A stretch of 64,000 bases of DNA from Bradyrhizobium sp. NAS96.2 (GCF_001908235.1 NZ_LGHK01000037.1:16324-80323), one strand, 5' to 3'. Shown: positions 35,914 to 44,130, counted from the first letter of the stretch. Numbers and translations are program-made. The notes: a model not told the origin generated them from the letters alone.

Positions 35914-36642
35914 TTAGCGCTGCGCTGACACCAGCATCATCATCGGGCGTTCAAGCTCGTCGGCGAGTTCGGGCATGGCCTTGATCTGCTCGCGTGTCGG
36001 GGAGAATTCCTCGACATGGCGCAGCGTGAAGCCGGCGGCGATCAACGCGTTGAGCGTGGTGCCGATGGTGCGGTGATATTTCAACACGCCCTTCACATAC
36101 CAATCCGTCCGGCGTTCGCCTTCGATGAAGTAGCGGTTGACCGGCCAGGTCTTGCGGCCGTCCTGGTCCTGTCCCCAATCAGGATGGGCGGCCGCCATGT
36201 AGATGGGATGCTCGATGGTGAAGACCAGATGTCCGTCCGCGACGAGTGTGCGATACAGCATGCGCGCCAGCCGATCGAAGTCCCTGATGTAGTGGAAGGT
36301 GAGGGCGCTGTAGGCGAGGTCGAATGTGGCCTTCGGCAGCTCCAGCGTTTCGAGGTCGGAGATCTCGTACGTAATCGCCGGATCCTGCGTCATGGCGGTG
36401 GCGCGGGCGATCATGTTCTGCGACAGGTCGACGCCGAGCACGTCGGACGCGCCTTGCTCGCGCATCCAGCGCGAGACCCAGCCGAAGCCGCAGCCGAGAT
36501 CGACCACGCGCTTGCCGGCGACATCAGGCAGCATGGCGCGGATCGCGGGCCATTCGGGCGCGCCGAGCAGCCCGCGGACCTGCCGCGGGAGCTGGCTGTA
36601 GCCGGCGAAGAAGCCGGGATCGTCATAGATGTTTTGCGCCAT
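35914..36642 (-). CDS. Class I SAM-dependent methyltransferase
   Basis: 242 residues with the SAM-binding motif VVDLGCGFGWVSRWM (motif I), LGVDLSQNMI (motif II acidic residue), and FDLAYSALTFHYIRDFDRL as in UbiE/BioC-like methyltransferases. The acceptor is unknown. Start ATG 36642 begins MAQNIYDDPGFFAGYSQLPR. Convergent with the preceding small gene. Confidence 0.92.
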   Translation of the reverse strand: MAQNIYDDPGFFAGYSQLPRQVRGLLGAPEWPAIRAMLPDVAGKRVVDLGCGFGWVSRWMREQGASDVLGVDLSQNMIARATAMTQDPAITYEISDLETLELPKATFDLAYSALTFHYIRDFDRLARMLYRTLVADGHLVFTIEHPIYMAAAHPDWGQDQDGRKTWPVNRYFIEGERRTDWYVKGVLKYHRTIGTTLNALIAAGFTLRHVEEFSPTREQIKAMPELADELERPMMMLVSAQR

Positions 36643-36819
36643 GGCACGGCAACTCGGGACAGGGATGGAGTTCGTCTCTGTAACCGCCGCCGCGGCGCGT
36701 GGGAACCGCTGATTGTATCGCGCGCGGGAACCAGACGCGGCATTCAGCGGTTTCTGATGTCAGCGCCGCGGGATGCGCATTCGCCCGTCCGGCGGCGGTC
36801 GACAGCCGAGGAGAGCGCC

Positions 36820-37005
36820 ATGATAGGCGAGATGCAAATCCACACCATCGCGCGGCAGATGCTGCTGAAGCACGGCCCGGAGGCGATTGCGCAGGCGGCG
36901 CAGAACGCGGTGGCCTGCGAGCGCAAAGGCGAGACCGAAGACGCCCGCGACTGGCGCCATATCGAGGACGCCCTGAAGATGATGCGCGGACCGCATCAGA
37001 GCTGA
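36820..37005 (+). CDS. Small helical protein (61 aa)
   Basis: Starts MIGEMQIHTIARQMLLKHG and carries AIAQAAQNAVACERKGETEDARDWRHIEDALKMM, an all-helical basic-acidic pattern. The ATG follows GAGGAGAGCGCC, a strong site; the open frame upstream to 36016 is antisense to the methyltransferase and not used. No function known. Confidence 0.7.
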   Translation: MIGEMQIHTIARQMLLKHGPEAIAQAAQNAVACERKGETEDARDWRHIEDALKMMRGPHQS

Positions 37006-37152
37006 CCGCCGGCAGCCACGATGGTCGGGTGATCCGGCGCTGCACGCCGGATCGTGCGATTTGCGAACTCCCGGAGCCGCTTGCCTTCGCCGGAAATTCC
37101 GGGAACTCTGTTCGGGCAAGCAGCAGAAAAATTCTGTCTGGGGGAATTCGCC

Positions 37153-37674
37153 ATGACCTTTTCACTCTACGACGCGACCGTCGCCAACTATCTGCAGATC
37201 CTGGGCTCCGTCTCGGGTTTTCTCGAGAAGAGCCTCGCGCATTTCAAGGACAACGGCGTCGATCCGGCCGAGATCGTCGAGACCCGGTTGTTTCCGGACA
37301 TGTTGCCGTTCCGTTTCCAGGTGGTCTCGCTCGCGCATCACTCCCGCGGCGCGATGGAGGCGGCGAAGAACGGCGTGTTCGTCCCGCCGTCCGGCAAGCC
37401 CGATCTGGATTATGCCGCACTGCAGGCGTTGGTGAAGGACGCGCACAGTGAATTGTCGGCCCTGACGCCGGATGCGGTCAATGCGCTGCTCGGGCGCGAA
37501 GTGACGTTCAAGGTCGGGGATCGGTCGATGCCGTTCACCGCCGAAGGATTCCTGATGTCGTTCTCGCTGCCGAACTTCTTCTTTCATTCGACAACGGCCT
37601 ACGACATCCTCCGCCACAAGGGCGCGCCGCTTGGCAAGCGCGACTTCATCGGCCGCTTGAACCTGAAGAAGTAA
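37153..37674 (+). CDS. DUF1993 family protein
   Basis: 173 residues, four-helix bundle type of the DinB/DUF1993 clan, with LFPDMLPFRFQVVSLAHHSRGAMEAA and LPNFFFHSTTAYDILRHKGAPLGKRDFIG, where histidines may bind a metal. The family is cytosolic and of unknown function. The ATG at 37153 follows GGGGGAATTCGCC. Stands alone. Confidence 0.88.
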   Translation: MTFSLYDATVANYLQILGSVSGFLEKSLAHFKDNGVDPAEIVETRLFPDMLPFRFQVVSLAHHSRGAMEAAKNGVFVPPSGKPDLDYAALQALVKDAHSELSALTPDAVNALLGREVTFKVGDRSMPFTAEGFLMSFSLPNFFFHSTTAYDILRHKGAPLGKRDFIGRLNLKK

Positions 37675-37748
37675 CCGGTCGCCGCGCGCAGCAAGACCAG
37701 AAGCGCGCGGCAACAAGCGCGATCGTCAGAACCTGAGGCCTGCCGACG

Positions 37749-37985
37749 CTAGCCGATCCTGCGCCACCGCGGCACGGGATCGAGCGGCGTCCGGTAGAGT
37801 TCGCGCCGGTCGATGTCGGTGACGCGCACGGCGCAACCGCGCGCCTTGAGCTCCGGCTTGACCTGCGACAGCTCGTTGGCGAGCTGATCGGCGCGATCGG
37901 AGGCGAGGCTGATGTCTTCGAGGATGATCGTTCCTTGATTACGGAACTCGTCCCCCACCACGAGATCGAAGGTGTAGTACGGCAT
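37749..37985 (-). CDS. DUF6894-like small protein (78 aa)
   Basis: Starts MPYYTFDLVVGDEFRNQGTIILEDISLASDRADQLANEL, the short alpha/beta pattern of the DUF6894 proteins that are abundant in Bradyrhizobium. Function unknown. The ATG at 37985 is preferred to the longer frame to 38105 because family-like sequence starts there. A related gene lies at 38514-38744. Confidence 0.68.
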   Translation of the reverse strand: MPYYTFDLVVGDEFRNQGTIILEDISLASDRADQLANELSQVKPELKARGCAVRVTDIDRRELYRTPLDPVPRWRRIG

Positions 37986-38182
37986 TCCGAAGATCTCCGT
38001 TTCGGTTTGCATCACAGGGTAACACTGAGTCGTGCGTTCCCTAAGATGCATGGCGCACAATCGTCGAGCGATCCGCACAAAAACGATGTGCAGCGCGTCA
38101 GGCACGATGAACGATCAAACACGCGCGGTACGGCGAAGAAGTCTTTGATCCAGCTCACTGCCGGGCCGTTAAGATTTGATTA

Positions 38183-38290
38183 AAATTGTCGGCGCAAGCT
38201 TGAAACCAAGTGGATCGCGGCGGAACCGGACTCCGGGAACCGGCAGCTGCAGGAGGAGGCCGGTGGCGTAACGCCCGCCGGCCTTTTCCC
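38183..38290 (+). ncRNA. Candidate intergenic small RNA with terminator
   Basis: In a protein-free stretch, TTGATC (38145) and TAAGAT (38170) with a 19-base spacer could be a promoter. The region then holds a hairpin GGCGGAACCGGACTCCGGGAACC and ends in a strong terminator GGCCGG-x-GGCG-TAA-CGCC-CG-CCGGCC followed by TTTTCCCGTTT, although no forward-strand gene precedes it. The exact ends are inferred. Confidence 0.4.
38257..38290 (+). terminator. Hairpin terminator without an upstream gene
   Basis: Stem GGCCGG / CCGGCC with an inner GGCG / CGCC pair and TAA loop, then TTTTCCCGTTT. No forward-strand gene lies within 500 bases upstream. Confidence 0.6.
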
Positions 38291-38330
38291 GTTTGCGGAC
38301 GCACTTGGCGATCCTTGGCGCTCCTAAGCG

Positions 38331-38504
38331 CTAGTCGCGCAGCACAGCCTGGCGCCTGGCGCGGCATTTCGGGCCGGGCCCGCGCATGTAATACAGCTCG
38401 GGGCGATAGGGATTGATGACGCCGTCGAGCAGCGCGACGCAGCGCGCAACAAGGCGGGCGAGGCGGCGGCGCAAGGGCTGCAGGGCGAGTTCCATCGCAG
38501 TCAT
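38331..38504 (-). CDS. Short basic protein (57 aa)
   Basis: Read directly: the ATG at 38504 opens MTAMELALQPLRRRLARLVA and the frame continues through RPELYYMRGPGPKCRARRQ to a TAG at 38331. It lies 9 bases after the stop of the DUF6894-like gene on the same strand, which supports co-translation. A GAGGG stretch precedes the ATG. Function unknown. Confidence 0.6.
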   Translation of the reverse strand: MTAMELALQPLRRRLARLVARCVALLDGVINPYRPELYYMRGPGPKCRARRQAVLRD

Positions 38505-38513
38505 GGCACGCCC

Positions 38514-38744
38514 TCAGTGCAGCTCGCCGAGGACGGCGGCGAACGGCAGCTCGAAAATCTCGGTCCCGATGTCGTCGGTGACGTGGACCGCCCAGTTGCG
38601 CCAGTCCTCCGCGCTCGGTGTCATGACAAAGCTGCGCGCCAGTTGCTCCGCATGCACCCTTGCTTCCGAAAGGTCCATTGCGACGCCGATGCGATCCAGG
38701 ATGACGTGCTTGTCGTCGGAGCAGTGAAAGAAAACTGCGGACAT
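38514..38744 (-). CDS. DUF6894-like small protein (76 aa)
   Basis: Starts MSAVFFHCSDDKHVILDRIG and has SEARVHAEQLARSFV and WAVHVTDDIGTEIFELPF, a fold similar to the protein at 37749-37985 and to the DUF6894 family. Function unknown. The ATG at 38744 is used; the longer frame up to 38852 lacks family-like sequence. Followed immediately by a 57-residue gene. Confidence 0.68.
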   Translation of the reverse strand: MSAVFFHCSDDKHVILDRIGVAMDLSEARVHAEQLARSFVMTPSAEDWRNWAVHVTDDIGTEIFELPFAAVLGELH

Positions 38745-38896
38745 CTTCCGATTCCCATGCCGAAGCGATTCTCGCGCGATGGAATAGCAGCGCGCGCGGG
38801 CGTCGAGAATCCGGATCATCCCCCATCGGTAAACTACGGGGATTTCAGACAATTTGAATCACGCGGCCGTGATCGGCCCAGGATCGGGAAGATCGG

Positions 38897-39241
38897 TCAG
38901 AAGACCGGCTCGCCGACCGCAACTTCGCTGCGCGGTCCGAGCACGATCACGTGGCCGCCGGCGTCCCTGGCGCCGAGGATCAGCAGTTCCGAGGTGAAAC
39001 CGGCGATGTTCTTCGGACCCAGATTGCAGATGCACACCACCAGCGCGCCGACCAGCGCCGCCGGCTCGTAATTCGTGATCTGCGCGCTCGACCACATGAT
39101 CCGCCCGGCGTCGACATCGACACCAACCTTGTAGGACGGATTGCGGGCGCGCGGAAACGGCTGTACCTCGACGACCTTGCCGATCCGGATATCGAGACGG
39201 GCGAAGTCGTCATATGTGGCTTGCGGCTTGAGCGGAGACAT
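38897..39241 (-). CDS. csaA: CsaA-type tRNA-binding/chaperone protein
   Basis: 114 residues with the OB-fold tRNA-binding domain: FARLDIRIGKVVEVQPFPRARNPSYKV, WSSAQITNYEP and NLGPKNIAGFTSELLILGA. CsaA is a small homodimer described as an export-related chaperone with tRNA-binding fold. Its ATG overlaps the TGA of the upstream LysE gene by one base, so the two are coupled. Confidence 0.9.
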   Translation of the reverse strand: MSPLKPQATYDDFARLDIRIGKVVEVQPFPRARNPSYKVGVDVDAGRIMWSSAQITNYEPAALVGALVVCICNLGPKNIAGFTSELLILGARDAGGHVIVLGPRSEVAVGEPVF

Positions 39242-39867
39242 CAGCGCTCCTGAAATGCGAGGCGGATGCCGAGCGCAATATAGATCGTGCCGACCACGCG
39301 GCCCTGCCACTGCCCGACGCGGCGATGCCGCCGGATCCACGGGCTGATCTGGCCGGCGGCGAGCGCGAGCAGCGAGGTGTAGGCCGCGCTCATCACCACG
39401 AAGATCAGGCCCAGCGTCGCGAACTGTGCGACGGCCGAGCCGTAACCGGGATGCACGAACTGCGGCAGGAAGGCGAGGAAGAACAGCGCGGTCTTCGGAT
39501 TGAGCATTTCCGCCCAGATCGCCTGCCGGAACGCGCGCCGCGGATCGACCGGCTGCGCCGTCGGCAGATGCAGGTCGTCATTCCTCTCGAACAGGGCGCG
39601 GACGCCGAGCACGATCAGGTAGATCACGCCGGCGTATTTGACGATCGAGAATGCCAGCGCCGAGGTCATCAGCACGGCCGACAGGCCGAACGTCGCCATC
39701 GCGGTGTGGACGAGATCGCCGAGCGCGATGCCGAACCCGGTGGCGACGCCGACGCGCGGCCCGCCGGTCACCGAGCGCGCGAGCACCAGCAGCACCGCAG
39801 GCCCGGGGATCAGGAACAGGCCGAGCACGACGGCGGCGTAGGTGAGGAGGGTGGTGGTGTCGATCAT
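39241..39867 (-). CDS. LysE/RhtB-family exporter
   Basis: 208 residues with about six membrane helices, beginning LLTYAAVVLGLFLIPGPAVLLVLARSVTGGPRVGVATGFGIA, which has the family GPAVLLVLARS motif. LysE-type proteins export amino acids or similar compounds. Substrate unknown. It sits in a run of minus-strand genes after pdxY and overlaps csaA. Confidence 0.93.
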   Translation of the reverse strand: MIDTTTLLTYAAVVLGLFLIPGPAVLLVLARSVTGGPRVGVATGFGIALGDLVHTAMATFGLSAVLMTSALAFSIVKYAGVIYLIVLGVRALFERNDDLHLPTAQPVDPRRAFRQAIWAEMLNPKTALFFLAFLPQFVHPGYGSAVAQFATLGLIFVVMSAAYTSLLALAAGQISPWIRRHRRVGQWQGRVVGTIYIALGIRLAFQER

Positions 39868-39884
39868 GAAACGTGTCCCGGATG

Positions 39885-40757
39885 TCAGGATGCAGGGATC
39901 GCGACCGCCGCGAAGCGCGGCTTCGGATCCAGCATCACGCCAGCGCTTTCGACGATGCGCATTTCCTCGGTTCCTCTTTCCGCCGTGCGCACCAGCACGC
40001 CGTGGATGCCTGACGCGGCGTGGCTGAGCGCGTCCGGCGTCGCCAGGCCGCGCACGCGCGCGGCCGCGAACAGCCCTGCGAACAGGTCGCCGGTGCCGGA
40101 CGGGCTGATCGGCACCCGCGGGGTGCGGACACGCCAGGCGCGAATGCCGTCGGATGCTGCGCGCTCGATTGCCAGCGTCTCGATCTCGGCCTCGGGCGTG
40201 CCGGCAAGCTCGGCGCTGGTGATGACGATGGTCGCGGGGCCTCGCGCCATCAGCGCGCGAGCCCGCGCGACGACGTCATCGATCGTCGTCACGCGGGCGC
40301 CGCAGAGGAACTCGAACTCGAAATGGTTGGGCGTGATGATGTCGGCGAGCGGACAGAGCTGGTCGCGCACCAGCGGGGGGATGTCCGGCCGCACGAACAT
40401 GCCGCGGTCGCGGTCGCCGAGCACCGGATCGCAGCAATAGAGCAGGGCCGGGTTCGCCGCTTTCGCGCGGGCGACGAAGTCGGCGACATCAAAGCCGATA
40501 TCGGCCGAGCCGAGATAGCCCGACAGGATCATCCGGGCGCTCTCGACCGCGCCGCGCTCCTCGACGCCTTGCAGGAGGTCGGCGACCAACTGCACGTCGA
40601 GCACCCGGCCCCGAATGGTCGGATAGCCCGGCCGGTTGCTGAGCAGCGTGGTCGGCACGGCGACGACGTCGATGCCGTGCAGCTGGATCGGAAAGGTGGC
40701 GGCGCTGTTGCCGACATGGCCCCAGGCGACCTGTGATTGGATCGAGATGACGGTCAT
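39885..40757 (-). CDS. pdxY: Pyridoxal kinase
   Basis: 290 residues, PfkB/ThiD-like kinase of the PdxY/PdxK group: ISIQSQVAWGHVGNSAA (substrate end), GYLGSADIG, CDPVLGDRDRGMFV, and the catalytic GTGDLFAGLFAAA. It phosphorylates pyridoxal for PLP salvage. Start ATG 40757 matches the family N-terminus. A small membrane-protein gene ends 10 bases upstream and the LysE gene starts 17 bases downstream, so the genes form one run. Confidence 0.95.
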   Translation of the reverse strand: MTVISIQSQVAWGHVGNSAATFPIQLHGIDVVAVPTTLLSNRPGYPTIRGRVLDVQLVADLLQGVEERGAVESARMILSGYLGSADIGFDVADFVARAKAANPALLYCCDPVLGDRDRGMFVRPDIPPLVRDQLCPLADIITPNHFEFEFLCGARVTTIDDVVARARALMARGPATIVITSAELAGTPEAEIETLAIERAASDGIRAWRVRTPRVPISPSGTGDLFAGLFAAARVRGLATPDALSHAASGIHGVLVRTAERGTEEMRIVESAGVMLDPKPRFAAVAIPAS

Positions 40758-40767
40758 GGTGTGCGCA

Positions 40768-40941
40768 TCACCCGAACAGCGCGGCGTAGATCACGTAGAG
40801 CCAGCCCAGGATACCGTGGATGATCGCCCACAGGATCGAATGGTTCTTGGTGTAGGAGATCGCAATCGCCAGCGCCGAGCCGAACCCCACGCCGTATTTC
40901 GCACCCTCGACGCGGACGCCGTAATACCGATTGCCGTTCAT
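40768..40941 (-). CDS. Small membrane protein (57 aa)
   Basis: Read directly: the ATG at 40941 with AAGGA upstream starts MNGNRYYGVRVEGAKYGVGF and continues through two hydrophobic segments, SALAIAISYTK and SILWAIIHGILGWLYVIYAALFG, ending at a TGA at 40768. The stop lies 10 bases before pdxY on the same strand. It is likely an inner-membrane two-helix protein; function unknown. Confidence 0.72.
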   Translation of the reverse strand: MNGNRYYGVRVEGAKYGVGFGSALAIAISYTKNHSILWAIIHGILGWLYVIYAALFG

Positions 40942-41448
40942 GGTGATCCTTCCAGCGGGAGGGCGGGAGATTGACGACAGCGTAACCCGCCGTGTGCCGC
41001 CAGTTCAACGGGCCGAACACCGCTGCTGAGATCGAAGTGAGCCTCCCTCCGCACCGTCGTCCCTGCGAGAAAGCAGGGACCGATAATCACAGGGCTACAT
41101 TGTTGAAACGCGCTGTCGCACCGGCGTCGCGCAACAATTGAGATTTGGGGTAATGGGTCCTGGCTTTCGCCAGGACGACGGCGGTGGACGGTTCCCGCTT
41201 CGAGATGTCAAACAGGCAGTGTCATCACCCGCGCATGCGGATGGCTATAGCTGCGCCCCACCCATCCTGCAGGCACCGGACATTCACGCTCCTATCAACC
41301 GAATGTGTCGAACGGAGCGGTAGGACACGAAATTTGGCTGGGTCGCAGTGGAATAATCTGATGGTGCCGCCCGTCATGGTTACAGCGAAAATGCTTCAAC
41401 AGGCCGGCGCGATGGTCCGATCCTGTTGAATTCGACAGGAGAAGCTCG
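40942..41448. other. Gap with dispersed repeats
   Basis: 507 bases. Besides the 126-bp repeat at 41055-41180 and a degenerate half palindrome near 41240-41275 (resembling the right half of the family 1 repeats), I see no gene I can support. Confidence 0.5.
41055..41180. repeat. Dispersed palindromic repeat, family 5
   Basis: Left arm CGTCGTCCCTGCGAGAAAGC and right arm GCTTTCGCCAGGACGACG form an imperfect inverted repeat around a 75-base centre. The element ends resemble a common intergenic palindrome of Bradyrhizobium; no second copy is seen in this window. Confidence 0.65.
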
Positions 41449-41694
41449 ATGACCACGATCAAGTGCGTCGAGGCGGGGCTGGTTGCGCTCGTCATGCTGA
41501 CGGCATCGGCCATGGCGCGCGAGGTCCATGCGGCTGGCCCATCCGCATTCGCAAAGGGACATGCCGCGGCCACCGGCCGCGGGGGCGGTGGGCCGCCGCG
41601 CCTGGTGGCGCCGCGCTTCGGCGAGTTCGAAACGCTCCCGCGCGACCAGCCCGGCGGCGTCTGCGACCACGGCGACAACGCCATGATCTGCTGA
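41449..41694 (+). CDS. Small exported protein (81 aa)
   Basis: A signal peptide (MTTIKCVEAGLVALVMLTASAMA) is followed by a Gly/Pro-rich mature part ending PGGVCDHGDNAMIC, with a Cys pair. The ATG follows ACAGGAGAAGCTCG, a strong site. Family not recognised. Confidence 0.68.
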   Translation: MTTIKCVEAGLVALVMLTASAMAREVHAAGPSAFAKGHAAATGRGGGGPPRLVAPRFGEFETLPRDQPGGVCDHGDNAMIC

Positions 41695-41779
41695 GCCGGA
41701 CGGTGCATGGCGGTGATCTCCGGCAAAAGTTGCGCTAGCTTCGCTGGGTCGTCTCCCTCCAGCCGCGAGCGCCGCCGCC

Positions 41780-42442
41780 ATGCACGTCCTCCGCCCCCAG
41801 TTTCGCATCGAGGACGACCACGCGCTGGACTTTGCGGCGGCGCGCGGCTTCGGCGCCATCGTCGCCGCCGATGCGCGCGGCCCGCGAGCGTCCCATGTTC
41901 CCTTCGTGATCATACGGCGCGACGATCGCGTGATCGTGCAGCTCCATCTCACCGCGAAGAATCCGCTGGTCGAGCTCGCCGATGGCACGCGGCGCTTCCT
42001 GCTGATCGTCTTGGGTGACGACGCCTACATCTCGAACGACTGGTACGTTTCGCGCGACAACGTCTCGACCTGGCTCTACGAGGCGGTGCATCTGTCCGGC
42101 GTCGCGCATCTGCGCGCGCTCGACGACAACCGCGGCCACGGCGACGCGCTGCTCGCGGTCTCCGAGGCGCGGCTGCCGAAGCAGCCCTGGGACCTCACGC
42201 AGATGGAGCCCGGCAAGCGTGAACAGATGCTGGCGTCGATCAGGGTGATCGATCTCGTCGTCGACGAGATCGAAGGGCAGTCGAAACTCAATCAGCACAA
42301 GAGCGATGCTGACTATGTCGCGCTCGTCAACCGCCTCGCGTGCGCGGAGGAGACGGCAAGCCACAGGCTCGCGGAGAAGATGCGCGCGCTGCGGCCGGAG
42401 CTTGCGTATGCGAAGTCGCATCTTGCCGACAATGGCGGATGA
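41780..42442 (+). CDS. PaiB-like FMN-binding protein
   Basis: 220 residues of the PaiB/pyridoxamine phosphate oxidase-like split barrel: ASHVPFVI, QLHLTAKNPLV, LLIVLGDDAYISNDWYVSRDNVSTWLYEAVHLSG and the C-terminal IEGQSKLNQHKSDADY motif that is typical of PaiB. PaiB of Bacillus was described as a negative regulator of sporulation genes; the molecular activity is flavin binding. Stands alone. Confidence 0.92.
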   Translation: MHVLRPQFRIEDDHALDFAAARGFGAIVAADARGPRASHVPFVIIRRDDRVIVQLHLTAKNPLVELADGTRRFLLIVLGDDAYISNDWYVSRDNVSTWLYEAVHLSGVAHLRALDDNRGHGDALLAVSEARLPKQPWDLTQMEPGKREQMLASIRVIDLVVDEIEGQSKLNQHKSDADYVALVNRLACAEETASHRLAEKMRALRPELAYAKSHLADNGG

Positions 42443-42485
42443 CGCTTGCGGCGAATTCGCCGCGGCGTTCCTCAGCATCGAAATA

Positions 42486-42575
42486 GCAAACGTGTTGTTA
42501 AGGATTGCGCCTCGCTGGTTTGTCCGATTCCGATTCGTTCTTTGCGAACAGAATGGAGTCGAATAGGGAACGGTT
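42486..42575 (+). repeat. Family 4 repeat, copy 1
   Basis: GCAAACGTGTTGTTAA ... GATTCCGATTCGTTC TTT GCGAAC, then GAATGGAGTCGAA. Copies 2 and 3 are at 42641 and 42861. Confidence 0.85.
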
Positions 42576-42640
42576 CGCGATGCGCGGAGCATGGTGCGCG
42601 GGTCAACAAAAGCGACATGCAGGTGCCTCGCTCGATCCGC

Positions 42641-42726
42641 GCAAACGTGTTGTTAAGAATCGCTTCGCGCCGATTTTTCGATTCCGATTCGTTCTCTGCG
42701 AACGAAATGGAGTCGAACGCAGAACG
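42641..42726 (+). repeat. Family 4 repeat, copy 2
   Basis: GCAAACGTGTTGTTAA then GCGCCGATTTTTCGATTCCG and TTCGTTC TCT GCGAACGAA; the hairpin centre TTCGTTC/GCGAACGAA is near-perfect in this copy. Confidence 0.85.
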
Positions 42727-42860
42727 CGACGATGGTGCTGCCTTGCGCTCGATCCGGGAAGTCGGCACATGCCGGATGGCCTGGACGGCGCGGCGACATT
42801 GCGCAGTGAGCGCAATAATCCCACCATGGCACAACATCGATCGCTCGGATGCCGTCCGTG

Positions 42861-42945
42861 CACGCACATTGTTAACGCCTGAGTCGCGCCGATTTCCTTG
42901 ATTCCGATTCGTTCTTCGCGAACAAATTGGAATCAGACAGAGAAC
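42861..42945 (+). repeat. Family 4 repeat, copy 3
   Basis: Shortened at the left (CGCACATTGTTAA), then GCGCCGATTTCCTTGATTCC, TTCGTTC TTC GCGAAC, AAATTGGAATC and AGAGAACG. It ends about 60 bases before the glucokinase start. Confidence 0.8.
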
Positions 42946-43007
42946 GCGGTTGTAGCGCGCAGGACGTTTCTCTGCTCCACTCGGAGCGCACATGAGCGAG
43001 CGGATCG

Positions 43008-43739
43008 ATGGCCGGCAAGACAAAGAAGGCGAGCAAGAAAGCAAAAAGGCCCGCGTCGCGGCGGACGGTGCTGGCGATCGACATCGGCGGCACGCATGTG
43101 AAGGTGATGACCGACAGGGAGCGCATCAAACGCGAATTCGAGTCAGGTCCAACTCTGTCCGCCACCGAGATGGTGCGGCAGGTCAAGGCGCTGACCCGGG
43201 ACTGGTCTTATGATGTGATCTCGATCGGCTATCCCGGTCCGGTGGTTCACAACCGTCCGCTGGCCGAGCCGCACAATCTCGGCCGCGGCTGGGCCGGATT
43301 CGATTTTGACCGCGCGTTCGGCCGGCCGGTGAAGGTCGTCAACGATGCGCTGATGCAGGCGATCGGCAGCTATCAGGGCGGGCGGATGCTGTTTCTCGGC
43401 CTCGGCACCGGGCTCGGCTCCGCGATGATCGTGGCGGGCGTGTATGAGCCGATGGAGCTCGGTCATTTGCCCTACCGGAAGGGCGCGACATTCGAGGACT
43501 ATGTCGGCGCCGCCGGCCTCGAGCGGCGCGGCCGGAAGAAATGGCGTAAGAGCGTCGACGACGTCATCGCGCGGCTGTCGGCTGCATTGGAGCCCGATTA
43601 CATCGTGCTCGGCGGCGGCAATGCCGACAAGGTCGACAACCCGCCGCCCAAGGTGAGGTTCGGCGACAACGCCAACGCATTCGAGGGTGGTTTCCGGATG
43701 TGGAAGAAGGCAGCGCGCAAGGCGAGCACGCGTCGATGA
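43008..43739 (+). CDS. ppgK: Polyphosphate glucokinase / ROK-family kinase
   Basis: 243 residues. The lysine-rich start (KTKKASKKAKRPASRR) is followed by an ASKHA kinase fold: phosphate loop VLAIDIGGTHVKV, IGYPGPV, VVNDALMQAIG (catalytic Asp region) and LFLGLGTGLGSAMIV. The pattern fits PpgK-type glucokinases that can use polyphosphate or ATP. The sugar and donor cannot be verified. It stands alone downstream of a repeat array. Confidence 0.82.
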   Translation: MAGKTKKASKKAKRPASRRTVLAIDIGGTHVKVMTDRERIKREFESGPTLSATEMVRQVKALTRDWSYDVISIGYPGPVVHNRPLAEPHNLGRGWAGFDFDRAFGRPVKVVNDALMQAIGSYQGGRMLFLGLGTGLGSAMIVAGVYEPMELGHLPYRKGATFEDYVGAAGLERRGRKKWRKSVDDVIARLSAALEPDYIVLGGGNADKVDNPPPKVRFGDNANAFEGGFRMWKKAARKASTRR

Positions 43740-43869
43740 AACTGGAACTGGCACCAAATTGCCGGGACTGCCGAAGTTTCGTGCTGTTCCGTCGTTGCTG
43801 TTCCTGGAACTGATCGGGTCTGCCGCTCGTTTTATGCGACATGACATCCCGTTCCATGAGGAGTGACTG

Positions 43870-44130
43870 ATGCGAAGCTTCATTATTCCCGCTATTGCGG
43901 CCCTTGCGATCGGCGCAGCGACGCCGGCGATGGCCTATGATTCCGGCAGCCAGATCTCGATGGAGGCGGCCCTCGACGTCGCGACCAGCATCGGCATCGT
44001 GACGGTATCCAACACCCAGTTCCTCGGCGACGAGTGGGAGGTCGAGGGCCGTGACCGGCTCGGCCGCTGGATGCAGGTCGATGTCGACGCGCGAACCGGC
44101 GAGGTGCGCAACGTGGATCGCGGCTGGTAG
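43870..44130 (+). CDS. Exported PepSY-domain protein (86 aa)
   Basis: A signal peptide (MRSFIIPAIAALAIGAATPAMA) is followed by a single PepSY domain with ISMEAALDVATSIGIVTV and WEVEGRDRLGRWMQVDVDARTGEV. PepSY proteins often inhibit proteases or act in envelope signalling. The ATG follows GAGGAGTGACTG. Alone between the glucokinase and the PLP-enzyme gene. Confidence 0.85.
   Translation: MRSFIIPAIAALAIGAATPAMAYDSGSQISMEAALDVATSIGIVTVSNTQFLGDEWEVEGRDRLGRWMQVDVDARTGEVRNVDRGW

Larger units (their letters stand above)
42443..43007. other. Repeat-filled gap upstream of polyphosphate glucokinase
   Basis: 565 bases. Apart from three copies of an 80-90-base repeat (listed separately) it holds no gene I can support; the short frames inside are created by the repeats. 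Confidence 0.6.

Noticed and set aside
42446..43044. Several short frames (70-190 codons) between the PaiB-like gene and the glucokinase
   Set aside because: They consist of the three copies of the family 4 repeat read in different frames.
43742..43760. Sigma-54-like sequence TGGCACCAAATTGC before the PepSY gene
   Set aside because: Spacing between the GG and GC elements is one base short, which normally abolishes RpoN recognition.
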